Source: Luteococcus sp038433155 (GTDB lineage: Bacteria > Actinomycetota > Actinomycetes > Propionibacteriales > Propionibacteriaceae). Taken from it: a stretch of DNA of 64,000 bases. The notes under the pieces are model-generated. The model saw only the letters and a program-made list of their open reading frames with translations. It did not search any database and had not been told where the DNA came from. The position numbers and the translations under genes are program-made. Location: positions 30,775-94,774 of the forward strand of contig NZ_JBCDMW010000035.1 of NCBI RefSeq assembly GCF_038433155.1. The letters run 5' to 3'. Positions 15,595 to 24,040 of this stretch are shown piece after piece (positions within the stretch are counted from its first letter, which is position 1; every line of letters starts with the position of its first letter).

Positions 15595-17331
15595 ATGAGC
15601 AGCACACCAGCAACCCAGACGCCTCCCATGGGCGTGCCCGACGACCTCCCCGCCACCGCGTTGGCCACCATTGAGGCGTTGCGTGCGGAGCGCCGGGCCC
15701 GGCGCAAGTCCGAGGCCCGCGACTTCCGGCTGATCGCGCACCTGGCCGACCTGTACTCCGACGTCGACGAGGTGGATTCGTCCGAGCCGGCGCTGCCCGG
15801 CCGGGAACGCCTCGTCGCCCTCGGTGGAGCGGGAACCCCGGAGGTGGCGGAAGGTTGTGCGTTGGAGTTGGCCGCCGACCTGCATGTGCGGGTGGAGGAG
15901 GCCACCGCGTTGATCGCCACCGCCCTCGACGTACGACACCGGCTCCCCGTCCTGTGGCGCATGGTGCAAGAACTCAACGTGCCGGTACATCATGCCCAGC
16001 ACATCGCCTACGCCACCCGCGAGCTCGACCGCGACAGGGCGGGGTTGGTGGACCTCGAACTGTCCCGGATGATCGTGGGCATGTCGTTTCGGCGGGTGAA
16101 GAAGACGGTGGCCGGGGTGGTGCTGCGCCACCTGCCACCGGACCAGGCCGAGCAGAAGCGCGTGGATGCGGCTGAGGCGCGGGGAGTGTGGATCGCCCAA
16201 TCCGAGGGCGGGGTCACCGATGTGGCCGCGGTGGTGGATGCCGCGGACGCCGTGCAGTTGGATGCCCAACTGGATCGGCTGGTGCAGGTGCTGCGCCGCG
16301 CCGGACACGCCGGCACCCCCAACGCGCTACGCGCCAAAGCCCTCGGATTGATGGCCACCCCCGCCCTGGCCACCCAGTTGCTGCAGGCCGATCTGTTGGA
16401 CCAACTCCCCACCGGTGAAGAGTTCGAACAGGTCTGTCAGCGGGCGGGTCAGGCCGGGCATGTGTGCGGCACCATCACCGTCGACCCGGACAAGCTGCTG
16501 CCCAGGGCGCAGGTGGTGGTGCACTTGACCGACACCACCCTCGCCCACGGTGACGGTGTGGTGCGCGCCGACGAACTCCAACCACTGCTGGCCGGCTGGT
16601 TGCCCGACCTGTTCGGGCATCACCGGGTCACGGTCCGCCCGGTGATCGACCAGAACCACCAAACCCCCTCCGATGCCTACGAATGCCCACCCACCATGCG
16701 AGAAGCCGTGACCCTTCGCAGTCCGTACGAGGTGTTCCCCTGGTCCACCCGAAAATCACCCGGTCTGGACCTGGACCACACCATCCCATGGACACCCGGG
16801 ACCGCTCGATCAGGACAGGCCCCTCGACAAGCTCGGGGACCGGTGGCCGAGTCGAGCCCGCCCGCAGAGGCAAGCGCGAGCACCGCCCTTCGACAGGTTC
16901 ACGAGCCGCCTGCCGGAGCCGCTGCTGGCACGGACCCAACCCCGGCTGGCGTACCTGCCGAGCCCCCTCCCCAGACACGGGCCCCTCGACAAGCTCGGGG
17001 ACCGGTGGCCGAGTCGAGCCCACCCGCCGACCCAGCCACGGCGGCCGACCCGGTCGAGGCCCCTGCCCGCGGCGTCACGCATCCGGACAACCTGGGTCCG
17101 TTGTCCCGTCGCGCCCACCGCGCGAAGACCCACTTCGGCTGGCGCCTGACCCAACCCCTGCCCGGGATCTTCCTGTGGCAAACCCCCTTGGGCTACCGCT
17201 ACCTCACCACGGCCAGCCGCACCCTGGACCTCGGCCGACCCGACGTCGCCGCTTCCCGCCGACACCACGAAACCCACCACCACGAAACCCCACACCCGGA
17301 AGCCCGCATCCTGGAAACCGGCGCCGCCTGA
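15595..17331 (+). CDS. DUF222-type HNH endonuclease with REP-derived insert
   Basis: A 578-residue protein of the abundant actinobacterial DUF222-HNH family. Residues 1-380 form the helical DUF222 domain. The nuclease core starts with LDLDHTIPW (D394, H395) and continues at THPDNLGPLSRRAHRAKTHF (from residue 495). In relatives these two pieces are adjacent; here about 90 low-complexity residues (P, A, R, E rich) separate them. That insert contains two exact 42-bp copies of a REP-like sequence, read as APRQARGPVAESSP each time. The Cys residues often found before DLDH are absent (FPWSTRKSPGLDLDH). A strong promoter and RBS precede it. Whether the split nuclease still folds is uncertain. Confidence 0.88.
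   Translation: MSSTPATQTPPMGVPDDLPATALATIEALRAERRARRKSEARDFRLIAHLADLYSDVDEVDSSEPALPGRERLVALGGAGTPEVAEGCALELAADLHVRVEEATALIATALDVRHRLPVLWRMVQELNVPVHHAQHIAYATRELDRDRAGLVDLELSRMIVGMSFRRVKKTVAGVVLRHLPPDQAEQKRVDAAEARGVWIAQSEGGVTDVAAVVDAADAVQLDAQLDRLVQVLRRAGHAGTPNALRAKALGLMATPALATQLLQADLLDQLPTGEEFEQVCQRAGQAGHVCGTITVDPDKLLPRAQVVVHLTDTTLAHGDGVVRADELQPLLAGWLPDLFGHHRVTVRPVIDQNHQTPSDAYECPPTMREAVTLRSPYEVFPWSTRKSPGLDLDHTIPWTPGTARSGQAPRQARGPVAESSPPAEASASTALRQVHEPPAGAAAGTDPTPAGVPAEPPPQTRAPRQARGPVAESSPPADPATAADPVEAPARGVTHPDNLGPLSRRAHRAKTHFGWRLTQPLPGIFLWQTPLGYRYLTTASRTLDLGRPDVAASRRHHETHHHETPHPEARILETGAA
16818..16859. repeat. REP-like unit, copy 1 (inside the HNH gene)
   Basis: A 42-bp unit starting GGCCCCTCGACAAGCTCGGG and ending GTCGAGCCC, partly self-complementary (CTCGAC...GTCGAG). 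It is identical to the copy at 16980-17021. It is read in frame and encodes APRQARGPVAESSP. Confidence 0.8.
16886..16907. repeat. REP-like half unit between the two full copies
   Basis: CCCTTCGACAGGTTCACGAG followed by CC resembles the widespread actinobacterial CTTCGACAGGCTCA...-type interspersed repeat. It lies between the two 42-bp copies inside the HNH gene. Confidence 0.45.
16980..17021. repeat. REP-like unit, copy 2 (inside the HNH gene)
   Basis: Exact 42-bp repeat of 16818-16859 at a distance of 162 nt, a multiple of three, so the reading frame is kept. Confidence 0.8.
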
Positions 17332-17419
17332 TCGCGTCGCAGCACAATGCCCCCGTGGGGAGAGGTGTCGGGGCCTGCAGTCCGATTGCGTGGAGGCGGA
17401 AGACACCTACGGTGGATGC

Positions 17420-17893
17420 ATGCCGCGACGCTGGATCCCTCTGACCGGATGTACCACCATCGTCCTGCTGGCCGTCTGGTCGGTGGTACAGAACCTGGTG
17501 CTGAACCCCTTGGCCACTGCGCCCGGCCGCTCACTCCCACAGATCCATGCCGACATTACCGCGGCCGGGGAATCCATGGACAGCGGATTGGTGCTCGCAG
17601 TGGCCGGCCTGGGAGTCGGGCTCGCGTTCGCTCTCCTCCTGACTGGTCGCCGCCGTCAACACGCCAACCCCCGGGCGGCTGCCACCGGCTTCCTTGTCCT
17701 GGGTGTGTTTGCGGCGCCGGCGCACTGGCTGGCCTCCTTCGGCCCCAACATCGCGCTGGCCGACACCTACCAGACCAGCGGCGCCGCCCACTCTCCATGG
17801 GGCTGGCCGATCTACCTGGCCAGCGGGTTGTGCCTGATTGCGTTGATCCTCCTGGCGCATCCGGCCCGGGAACCCCACGCCGCGACCTCCTGA
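17420..17893 (+). CDS. Hypothetical four-helix membrane protein
   Basis: A 157-residue protein with four predicted transmembrane helices, near residues 8-27 (TGCTTIVLLAVWSVVQNLVL), 55-73, 85-105 and 130-148. I recognise no family. The start is put at ATG 17420 because TACGGT lies exactly 6 nt upstream, the leaderless arrangement used widely here; the open frame extends 30 nt further. It stands alone between the HNH gene and a convergent CitE-like gene. Confidence 0.7.
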   Translation: MPRRWIPLTGCTTIVLLAVWSVVQNLVLNPLATAPGRSLPQIHADITAAGESMDSGLVLAVAGLGVGLAFALLLTGRRRQHANPRAAATGFLVLGVFAAPAHWLASFGPNIALADTYQTSGAAHSPWGWPIYLASGLCLIALILLAHPAREPHAATS

Positions 17894-17916
17894 CCGCGCC
17901 GACGCCCACCCGTGAC

Positions 17917-18858
17917 TCAGACGCGCTCGCCGATCTTGGCCAGGGTGGAGCGGGCGACGGCCAAACCGGCGCCGTCCACCATCTCGTCGTCCACCACGAT
18001 CGCGCCCACCGCTCCCCCGGCCTCCGCCGTGGCATGGCGGTAGGCCTCGACGATCCGCCGGGCGCGCTCGATGTTCTCCTCGGGCGGGGTGTAGATCTGG
18101 TTCCCGGCCTCCACCTGGGAGGGGTGGAGCACCCACTTGCCGTCGTAGCCCAGCGCCGCGGAGCTCGACGCGGAGGTGCGGAAGCCGTCCAGGTCCCGGA
18201 TCCCGACGAAGGGCCCGTCGATCGCCTGCAGGCCGTGCGCCCGGGCCGCCACCAGGATGGACATCTGGACGTGATGGAAGGCATCGCCCACGTAGCCGGG
18301 CGGCTGGGAACCGACATTCAGGGTGGCCATCCCCATCGAAGCCATGAAATCACCGGGCCCGTAGACCAGGCTCTCGGTGCGCGGGCTGGCGGCCGCGATC
18401 TCGGCGACGTGCAGCAAACCCCGCGCCTCCTCGATCTGCAGTTCCAGCCCGATCCGCCCCACCGGCAGCCCGGCGGCCTGCTCGGCCTGGGTGAGCACCA
18501 GGTCCAGCGCCTTCACCTGGCTGGCGTCGGTGACCTTGGGCAGCACGATGCAGTCCACCCGGGCGCCGGCTCCGCCGACCACCTCCAGCACGTCCATCGT
18601 GGTCCACGGCGTCGACCAGTCGTTCACCCGGTAGGTCACGGTCGGCGCCTGCCAGCCGTCGGGATGGTTCAGGGCCTCGACGATCCGCTGGCGGGACTCC
18701 TGCTTCACCGGGGGCGCGACGGCGTCCTCCAGGTCAAGGAAGACGGCATCCACGGGCTGGGTACGGCTCTTGGCGATGAAGCGGTCGCTCGAGCCGGGAA
18801 CGGCGAGGATGGTGCGGCGGGCCCTGGTCACGGCCGGGCTGGCAACGGCATTGTTCAC
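17917..18858 (-). CDS. CitE-like CoA ester lyase (HpcH/HpaI aldolase family)
   Basis: A 313-residue TIM-barrel enzyme. LAVPGSSDRFIAKS, VFLDLEDAV (acidic metal site), LPKVTDASQV, IGLELQIEEARGLLHV (glutamate ligand) and ALGYDGKWVLHPSQV are the CitE/malyl-CoA lyase signatures. Such stand-alone CitE-like proteins cleave or form C-C bonds of CoA esters such as (S)-malyl-CoA or citramalyl-CoA; no citrate lyase alpha or gamma genes are nearby. The GTG start has TAGGCT 6 nt upstream (leaderless). It is divergent from the MgtE-like gene with 55 nt between starts, each with its own -10. Confidence 0.9.
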   Translation of the reverse strand: MNNAVASPAVTRARRTILAVPGSSDRFIAKSRTQPVDAVFLDLEDAVAPPVKQESRQRIVEALNHPDGWQAPTVTYRVNDWSTPWTTMDVLEVVGGAGARVDCIVLPKVTDASQVKALDLVLTQAEQAAGLPVGRIGLELQIEEARGLLHVAEIAAASPRTESLVYGPGDFMASMGMATLNVGSQPPGYVGDAFHHVQMSILVAARAHGLQAIDGPFVGIRDLDGFRTSASSSAALGYDGKWVLHPSQVEAGNQIYTPPEENIERARRIVEAYRHATAEAGGAVGAIVVDDEMVDGAGLAVARSTLAKIGERV

Positions 18859-18913
18859 GGACCCAGCCTAGCGACGACGCGTGACGAACCGGGGGACACG
18901 TTAGATTTGCGGG

Positions 18914-20200
18914 GTGAGTGTCTCCTCCACCGCAGTCTTCATCTCGCGGATCCGCGGCCTTCCCGTCCTCGACGCCTCCGGCGACCAGGTCGGGCGCGTG
19001 CGCGACGTCGTGATCCAGCTGCGCACGCAGGGCCGCGCACCCCGCGTGAAGGGGCTGGTGGTGGAGCTCTTCGCCCGCCGCCGGATCTTCGTCCCGATGG
19101 TCCGGGTCCACGCCATCGACGCAAGCCAGGTGGCCATCGAGGGGCAGGTGGACACCCGTCGGTTCAGCAAGCGGGATGCCGAGACCTTGGTGATCGACGA
19201 CCTCTTCGACCGCACCGTCAACCGCGCCGAGGGTCGTCGCGCCGCGATCTATGACGTTTCCATGAAGCCCACCCGGGCCCGCGAGTGGGAGGTCAGCGAC
19301 GTCGCACTGCGCGAGGTCAACCCCAATGTCCGATTCCGGCTGAGTCAGCGCGGGCGGACCAGCATCGTGCGCTGGTCGGAGATCCCCAACCTGGTGCTCA
19401 ACGCCCAGCAGGTCACCGACCACCTGGTTGCCCAGATGGCGGACATGAAACCGGCCGACATGGCCCGGGAACTGCACGACATGGCCCCCGCCCGTCGCGC
19501 CGAAGTGGTGGAGCAACTCGACGACGAGCAGCTGGCCGACGCCCTGGAGGAGTTGCCGGAGGACGAGCAGGTGGAACTGCTGACCGCCCTGGACAATGAG
19601 CGGGCCGCGGACATCCTGGAGGAGATGAACCCGGACGACGCCGCGGACCTGATCAAGGAACTGCCGGCCGAGATGGCCGAGGACCTGCTGCAGCGGATGG
19701 AGCCCGACGAGGCCGCCGACGTGCGCGGTTTGTTGATCTATGCCGACCTGACCGCCGGCGGCATGATGACCCCCGAACCGGTGGTGCTGGCCCCTGATGC
19801 CACCGTCGCCGAGGCCCTCGCGCGGGTGCGCGATGAGGAGCTGACGCCTGCCTTGGCCTCCATGGTCTTCATCTGCCGTCCCCCGTTGGACACTCCGTCG
19901 GGTCGCTTCCTGGGCATGGTGCACACCCAACGACTGCTGCGCGAACCGCCGTCGATGCTGGTCTCCGGGCTCGTGGACGAGGGCTTGGAACCGATGCGCC
20001 CGCACAGTGCACTGGCCGAGGTCAGCCGTTACTTCGCCACCTACAACCTGGTGGTGGCACCGGTGGTCAACGAGGAGAACCAGCTGGTCGGGGCGGTGGC
20101 CGTCGACGACCTGCTGGACCACATGCTGCCGGAGGACTGGCGGGGTGAACAGCTGGACGGCGACGACCACGAGAACGCACGGGAGGTGAGCGGTGGCTGA
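18914..20200 (+). CDS. PRC-barrel / MgtE N-domain / CBS protein without membrane part
   Basis: A 428-residue cytosolic protein. The N-terminal 150 residues look PRC-barrel-like. A superhelical MgtE-N repeat follows (MKPADMARELHDMAPARRAE, LADALEELPEDEQVELL, ILEEMNPDDAADLIKELP, LLQRMEPDEAADV), then paired CBS domains (GGMMTPEPVVLAPDATVAEA to GAVAVDDLLDHMLPEDW). The transmembrane channel of MgtE is missing, so this is probably a Mg2+ or nucleotide sensor rather than a transporter. GTG 18914 has TAGATT 6 nt upstream. It overlaps the DUF1003 gene by 8 nt, an old actinobacterial pairing. Confidence 0.9.
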   Translation: MSVSSTAVFISRIRGLPVLDASGDQVGRVRDVVIQLRTQGRAPRVKGLVVELFARRRIFVPMVRVHAIDASQVAIEGQVDTRRFSKRDAETLVIDDLFDRTVNRAEGRRAAIYDVSMKPTRAREWEVSDVALREVNPNVRFRLSQRGRTSIVRWSEIPNLVLNAQQVTDHLVAQMADMKPADMARELHDMAPARRAEVVEQLDDEQLADALEELPEDEQVELLTALDNERAADILEEMNPDDAADLIKELPAEMAEDLLQRMEPDEAADVRGLLIYADLTAGGMMTPEPVVLAPDATVAEALARVRDEELTPALASMVFICRPPLDTPSGRFLGMVHTQRLLREPPSMLVSGLVDEGLEPMRPHSALAEVSRYFATYNLVVAPVVNEENQLVGAVAVDDLLDHMLPEDWRGEQLDGDDHENAREVSGG

Positions 20201-20753
20201 GGCACGTGAACGACTGAACACCCCCGGCAGCCGCAAACGCGCCCTCCTGCCCAAGGTGGAGCTGGACAGCGACTCCTTCGGTCGCTTCGCCGAATGGGTG
20301 GCCCGCTTCATGGGCACCGCCAAGTTCCTTGCCTGGATGACGGTCTTCGTGATCGCCTGGGTGACGCTCAATGTGGTCAGCATCTGGCACTACAAGTGGG
20401 ATCCGTACCCCTTCATCCTGCTCAACCTGTTCTTCTCCACCCAGGCCTCCTATTCGGCCCCGCTGATCCTGCTGGCGCAGAACCGACAGGAGGCGCGCGA
20501 CCGGTTGACCATGGAGGAGGACCGGCGGGTGGCCGCCCAGAGCCGGGCCGACATGGACTTTCTGGCCCGGGAGATCGCCAGTATCCGGATGACCATGGGT
20601 GAGATGGCCACCCGTGACTACCTGCGCGGTGAGCTGCGCTCCGGCCTGCGCGAACTGCTGGCCGAACTGGAACGCGACGAGGACGAGGAACCGACCGACC
20701 AGCGGCGCGACAGCTGGCTGCGGGACCAGCGCGGCGGCAAGGACCGTCGCTGA
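20193..20753 (+). CDS. DUF1003 membrane protein
   Basis: A 186-residue protein with two transmembrane helices (FLAWMTVFVIAWVTLNVVSI and YPFILLNLFFSTQASYSAPL), followed by QNRQEARDRLTMEEDRR and a charged helical tail. The DPYPFILLNLFFS motif and the hairpin define DUF1003. The GTG start lies inside the end of the MgtE-like/CBS gene, so translation is coupled. The co-conserved pair suggests the soluble protein regulates this membrane protein; the transported ion, if any, is unknown. Confidence 0.9.
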   Translation: MAEARERLNTPGSRKRALLPKVELDSDSFGRFAEWVARFMGTAKFLAWMTVFVIAWVTLNVVSIWHYKWDPYPFILLNLFFSTQASYSAPLILLAQNRQEARDRLTMEEDRRVAAQSRADMDFLAREIASIRMTMGEMATRDYLRGELRSGLRELLAELERDEDEEPTDQRRDSWLRDQRGGKDRR

Positions 20754-20809
20754 CCGAGCCGGGCGAGGCCTGATTTGCAATAGCGCTTCCGGAGGAAAAG
20801 GATCACTAC

Positions 20810-21967
20810 ATGAGCGACGTTGAAAACCCCCTGCTGGGCCAGGTCCGCGCGGCCCTGCACACCGTGGACGACCCCGAGATCCACCGTCCGATCACCGAAC
20901 TGGGCATGGTGGACGACGTCTCCATCGACGACGCCGGCCATGTGCTGGTGAAGATCCTGCTCACGGTCTCCGGTTGCCCCTTGAAGGCCACCCTGCAGAC
21001 CGAGGTGACCAAGGCCGTGATGGCCGTCGACGGCGTCAGCTCCGTCGAGGTGCAGTTGGGTGTGATGGATGACGAGCAGCGCGCCGCCCTGAAGCAGGTG
21101 CTGCGCGGCGGTGAGCCCGAACGCCAGATCCAGTTCGCCCAGCCGGGGAACCTGACCAAGGTGATCGCCGTGGCCTCCGGCAAGGGTGGCGTCGGCAAGA
21201 GTTCGGTGACGGTGAACCTGGCCAGCGCCCTGGCCGCGATGGGCCGCAGCGTCGGCATCCTGGACGCGGACATCTACGGCCATTCCGTTCCGGACATGCT
21301 GGGCTTGGGCGACGCGAAGCCCACCGCCGTCGACGACATGATCATGCCGGTCCCCTCCATGGGGATGAAGGTGATCAGCGTCGGCATGCTGAAGCCGGAT
21401 CGGGACCAGGTGATCGCCTGGCGTGGCCCCATCCTGGACCGGGCCCTGACCCAGCTGCTGGCCGACGTCTACTGGGGTGACCTGGACTACTTGGTGCTGG
21501 ACCTGCCCCCGGGCACCGGCGACGTGGCGATCAGCCTGGGCCAGAAGATCCCCAATTCCGAGGTGGTGGTGGTGACCACCCCGCAGGTGGCCGCCGCCGA
21601 GGTGGCTGAGCGGGCCGGCACCATGGCCGCGATCATGCAGCAGCGGGTGATCGGCGTGGTGGAGAACATGTCCTACCTGGAGACCACCTGCCCCCACTGC
21701 AGCCAGCCGCACAAGGTGGACCTGTTCGGCCACGGCGGCGGTCAGGCCGTCGCGGACACCCTGACCGAGCGGCTGGGCTACCAGATCCCGCTGCTGGCCC
21801 AGATCCCGATCGAGCAGCAGCTGCGCGAGGGTGGTGACCAGGGCGCGCCAATCGTGGTGAACCAGCCCGAGTCCGCCTCCGCCAGGGCGCTGCGGGCCCT
21901 GGCCGAGCAGATCGACGGCCGTCAGCGCGGGCTGGCGGGCATGCAGCTCGGGGTCAGCCCCGTCTAG
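20810..21967 (+). CDS. mrp: Mrp/ApbC-type iron-sulfur carrier ATPase
   Basis: A 385-residue P-loop protein. Residues 1-90 form a MIP18 (DUF59) domain (VDDPEIHRPITELGMVDDVS). The ATPase has the deviant Walker A ASGKGGVGKSSV, LDADIYGHSVPDML and the DLPPGTGDVAISL switch. A CxxC in TTCPHCSQPHKVD binds the bridging Fe-S cluster of the dimer. It transfers [4Fe-4S] clusters to apo-proteins, relevant here for NarG, NarH and MoaA. The ATG is preceded by GGAGG. It converges with tatB, overlapping by 4 nt at the stops, as in the mycobacterial sigE-tatB-mrp region. Confidence 0.95.
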   Translation: MSDVENPLLGQVRAALHTVDDPEIHRPITELGMVDDVSIDDAGHVLVKILLTVSGCPLKATLQTEVTKAVMAVDGVSSVEVQLGVMDDEQRAALKQVLRGGEPERQIQFAQPGNLTKVIAVASGKGGVGKSSVTVNLASALAAMGRSVGILDADIYGHSVPDMLGLGDAKPTAVDDMIMPVPSMGMKVISVGMLKPDRDQVIAWRGPILDRALTQLLADVYWGDLDYLVLDLPPGTGDVAISLGQKIPNSEVVVVTTPQVAAAEVAERAGTMAAIMQQRVIGVVENMSYLETTCPHCSQPHKVDLFGHGGGQAVADTLTERLGYQIPLLAQIPIEQQLREGGDQGAPIVVNQPESASARALRALAEQIDGRQRGLAGMQLGVSPV

Positions 21968-22377
21968 GTTGCATCCGCGTAGTCGGGCACGCCGACGCCA
22001 GCCATCCCCGGCTGGTCGTCGGCGTCCTTGCTCTCCAGCTGGTGCTGCAGGTCCTGCCCCAGCATCTTGGCGTCCTTGAGGTCGGAGTCCAGGTCACTGC
22101 GCACGTCCGACAGGTCCGACTTGATCTCGTCGATGTCGGACTGCATGTCCTCCAGCAGGTGCTTCTGGATGAACGTCTTGGGGTGCAGGTCCCGGATGTC
22201 CAGGTTGGCATACTCGGGGCCCAGCTCGGCTCGCAGCTGGTCCTGCGCGGTGTTGGCGATGTTGCGCAGGAAGAAGACGATGCGGGCGGCCTTGCGGCTC
22301 AGCTCCGGGATCTTCTCCGGGCCGAACATGATGGTCGCCAGCACCGCGAGCATGAGGAACTCCTGGATGCCGGGCAC
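21964..22377 (-). CDS. tatB: Sec-independent translocase subunit TatB
   Basis: A 137-residue single-span membrane protein. After GIQEFLMLAVLATIM comes FGPEKIPELSRKAAR, the Tat hinge and amphipathic helix, followed by a long charged helical tail. GTG 22377 gives the usual TatA/B length before the FGP hinge and lies 11 nt after the anti-sigma stop. The order sigE, anti-sigma, tatB, mrp supports TatB over TatA. With TatA and TatC (not in the window) it exports folded proteins with twin-arginine signals. Confidence 0.9.
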   Translation of the reverse strand: MPGIQEFLMLAVLATIMFGPEKIPELSRKAARIVFFLRNIANTAQDQLRAELGPEYANLDIRDLHPKTFIQKHLLEDMQSDIDEIKSDLSDVRSDLDSDLKDAKMLGQDLQHQLESKDADDQPGMAGVGVPDYADAT

Positions 22378-22387
22378 GACGGTCAGC

Positions 22388-23263
22388 CTACCGGCCCCGC
22401 TCACCCACCAGCGCACGCAGCCCGGTGCGGACCCGCTGCACCGCGTCGTCGGCCACGGCCTGCTCGTGCGGCAGCTGCGCGACGGCGGCCCGCCCCACCG
22501 TCTCATCACTGGCCACGACGCAGTAGACCGTCTCCCCGGACTGCCAGGCCTGACGGAACTCCCCCGCCACCCGGTCCGGTTGGCCCGCCAGCCAGCCGTG
22601 CTGCTGCACCACCGTCACCTGCTGGCCCTGCGCGGCGTAGTCGGTGCGCACCAGCCCCGGGGCGCCGGACAGGTCCAGCTCCGTGCGGGGCAGACCGGTC
22701 AGGGCGTCGGGGCAGGCGAACGGCTCCGGGCAGTCCTGCCCCTCCTCCTGCTCAACGTCGACCACCGGCACCGTGCTGACCACGGCGGCGCTGGTTTGTG
22801 GCCCCAGCAGGTTGCCGGCGCCGTCGGCCCGGGAATTCTCGGTGAGCGTGATGCTGCCGGCCTCCGGGTCGCTCACCGGAGGCAGCGTCGGCGCCATCAG
22901 CCAGGCGCTGCCCAGCGCGCCCAGGATGCCCGCGGTGGTCATCGACCCCAGGGCCAGCACCCGGATCCGACGGCGTCGACGCGGGCTGGGCAGGCACCCG
23001 GATCGCTCCGGGGCCAACCAGAGCTGCCGGTCCGCCTCCGCCCCGGCGATGGCCACCAGCCGGTCGGCCAGGTGGCCGGGCGCCGTGGGGGCACTCTGCC
23101 GGGTGCATCTGGTCAACAGGCTGCGCAGCTCGTTGATCCCGGCCAGTTCGGCCCGGCAGCCGTCGCAGCCCACCAGATGGGCGGCCACCCGCTCGCGCTC
23201 GTGGTCCGGCAGGGCCTGGTCGGCATAGGCGGTGAGCTCCTCGCGGCAGTCGGCGCAGGTCAT
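22388..23263 (-). CDS. Membrane anti-sigma factor (zf-HC2), partner of SigE
   Basis: A 291-residue protein. The N-terminal zinc anti-sigma domain contains MTCADCREEL and HLVGCDGCRAEL (HxxxCxxC). A single transmembrane helix follows at about residues 101-122 (IRVLALGSMTTAGILGALGS), then a periplasmic domain with a Cys pair (GQDCPEPFACPDALTG). The start overlaps the SigE stop by 4 nt, so the stoichiometry is coupled. It should hold SigE inactive until envelope stress, like mycobacterial RseA, although this protein is longer because of its extracytoplasmic domain. Confidence 0.9.
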   Translation of the reverse strand: MTCADCREELTAYADQALPDHERERVAAHLVGCDGCRAELAGINELRSLLTRCTRQSAPTAPGHLADRLVAIAGAEADRQLWLAPERSGCLPSPRRRRRIRVLALGSMTTAGILGALGSAWLMAPTLPPVSDPEAGSITLTENSRADGAGNLLGPQTSAAVVSTVPVVDVEQEEGQDCPEPFACPDALTGLPRTELDLSGAPGLVRTDYAAQGQQVTVVQQHGWLAGQPDRVAGEFRQAWQSGETVYCVVASDETVGRAAVAQLPHEQAVADDAVQRVRTGLRALVGERGR

Positions 23264-23886
23264 CGCAGGACCACCTGCTCATCCCGGCGTCGGCTGAGGC
23301 CAAGGTAGCGTTCCCGGTCGGCCGTCGGGCGGCGGTGCTCCAGCGACTGGCGCAGCTGGGAGCGCCCCCGGTGGATCCGGCTGCGCACCGTGCCCACCTT
23401 GATGTCCAGCACCTGCGCGATCTCGTCGTAGCTGAGGCCCTCGATGTCACACAGCACCACGCACACCCGGTATTCGGGGCTGAGCGCGGCCAGGGCGGCG
23501 GCCACGTCGGCATCCATGCTGGCGTCGTCATAGAGCTCCCCGGGGGAGGCCTGCTCGTCGGCCACTCGCTCGCTGGCCTCGGCCATCGGATCCATCCGGA
23601 TCCGCTGCTTGCGTCGGGCCTGGTCCAGGAAGAGGTTGGTGGTGATCCGGTGCAGCCAGCCCTCCAGCGTGCCCGGGGTGAAGTTGTTGATGGACTTGAA
23701 GACCCGGACGAAGACGTCCTGGGTGAGGTCCTCGGCGTCGGGCCGGTTGCCGGTCAGCCGATAGGCCAGCCGGAAGACCTGGTCGGAATGGTCGCGGACC
23801 AGGTCCTCCCAGGTGGGCGGGGTCCAGTCGACGACGTCCTGGGACGCCGCCGCTCGCGCCGCGGGCGCCTGCCGCGCACTGAACAT
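23260..23886 (-). CDS. sigE: ECF RNA polymerase sigma factor, SigE-like
   Basis: A 208-residue ECF sigma factor. Region 2 contains VFRLAYRLTGNRPDAEDLTQ and DVFVRVFKSINNF; region 4 contains LSYDEIAQVLDIKVGTVRSR and RIHRGRSQLRQ. It is followed by its zinc anti-sigma gene and tatB, and flanked by dapA and an O-methyltransferase, matching the SigE locus of mycobacteria. The start at ATG 23886 is chosen because AAGGAG lies 9 nt upstream; an earlier in-frame ATG exists at 23904. It probably controls the envelope stress response. Confidence 0.92.
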   Translation of the reverse strand: MFSARQAPAARAAASQDVVDWTPPTWEDLVRDHSDQVFRLAYRLTGNRPDAEDLTQDVFVRVFKSINNFTPGTLEGWLHRITTNLFLDQARRKQRIRMDPMAEASERVADEQASPGELYDDASMDADVAAALAALSPEYRVCVVLCDIEGLSYDEIAQVLDIKVGTVRSRIHRGRSQLRQSLEHRRPTADRERYLGLSRRRDEQVVLR

Positions 23887-24040
23887 CCGCGTCCACTCCT
23901 TCATCCGCCGGGAACCGGCACCGGGAAATCCTGTCACCACCATGGAAGCCGCCTCGGCTGTGAACAGCCTGTGCCGGCCCTGTGGCTACAGTCTGACAAC
24001 GTCCGGGGCCAGCGGATCGTTCCCCAACCCAACCAGCAGG

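Noticed and set aside
16818..17021. Insertion sequence inside the HNH gene
   Set aside because: No transposase, no long terminal inverted repeats and the frame is kept. Short REP-like units explain the pattern better.
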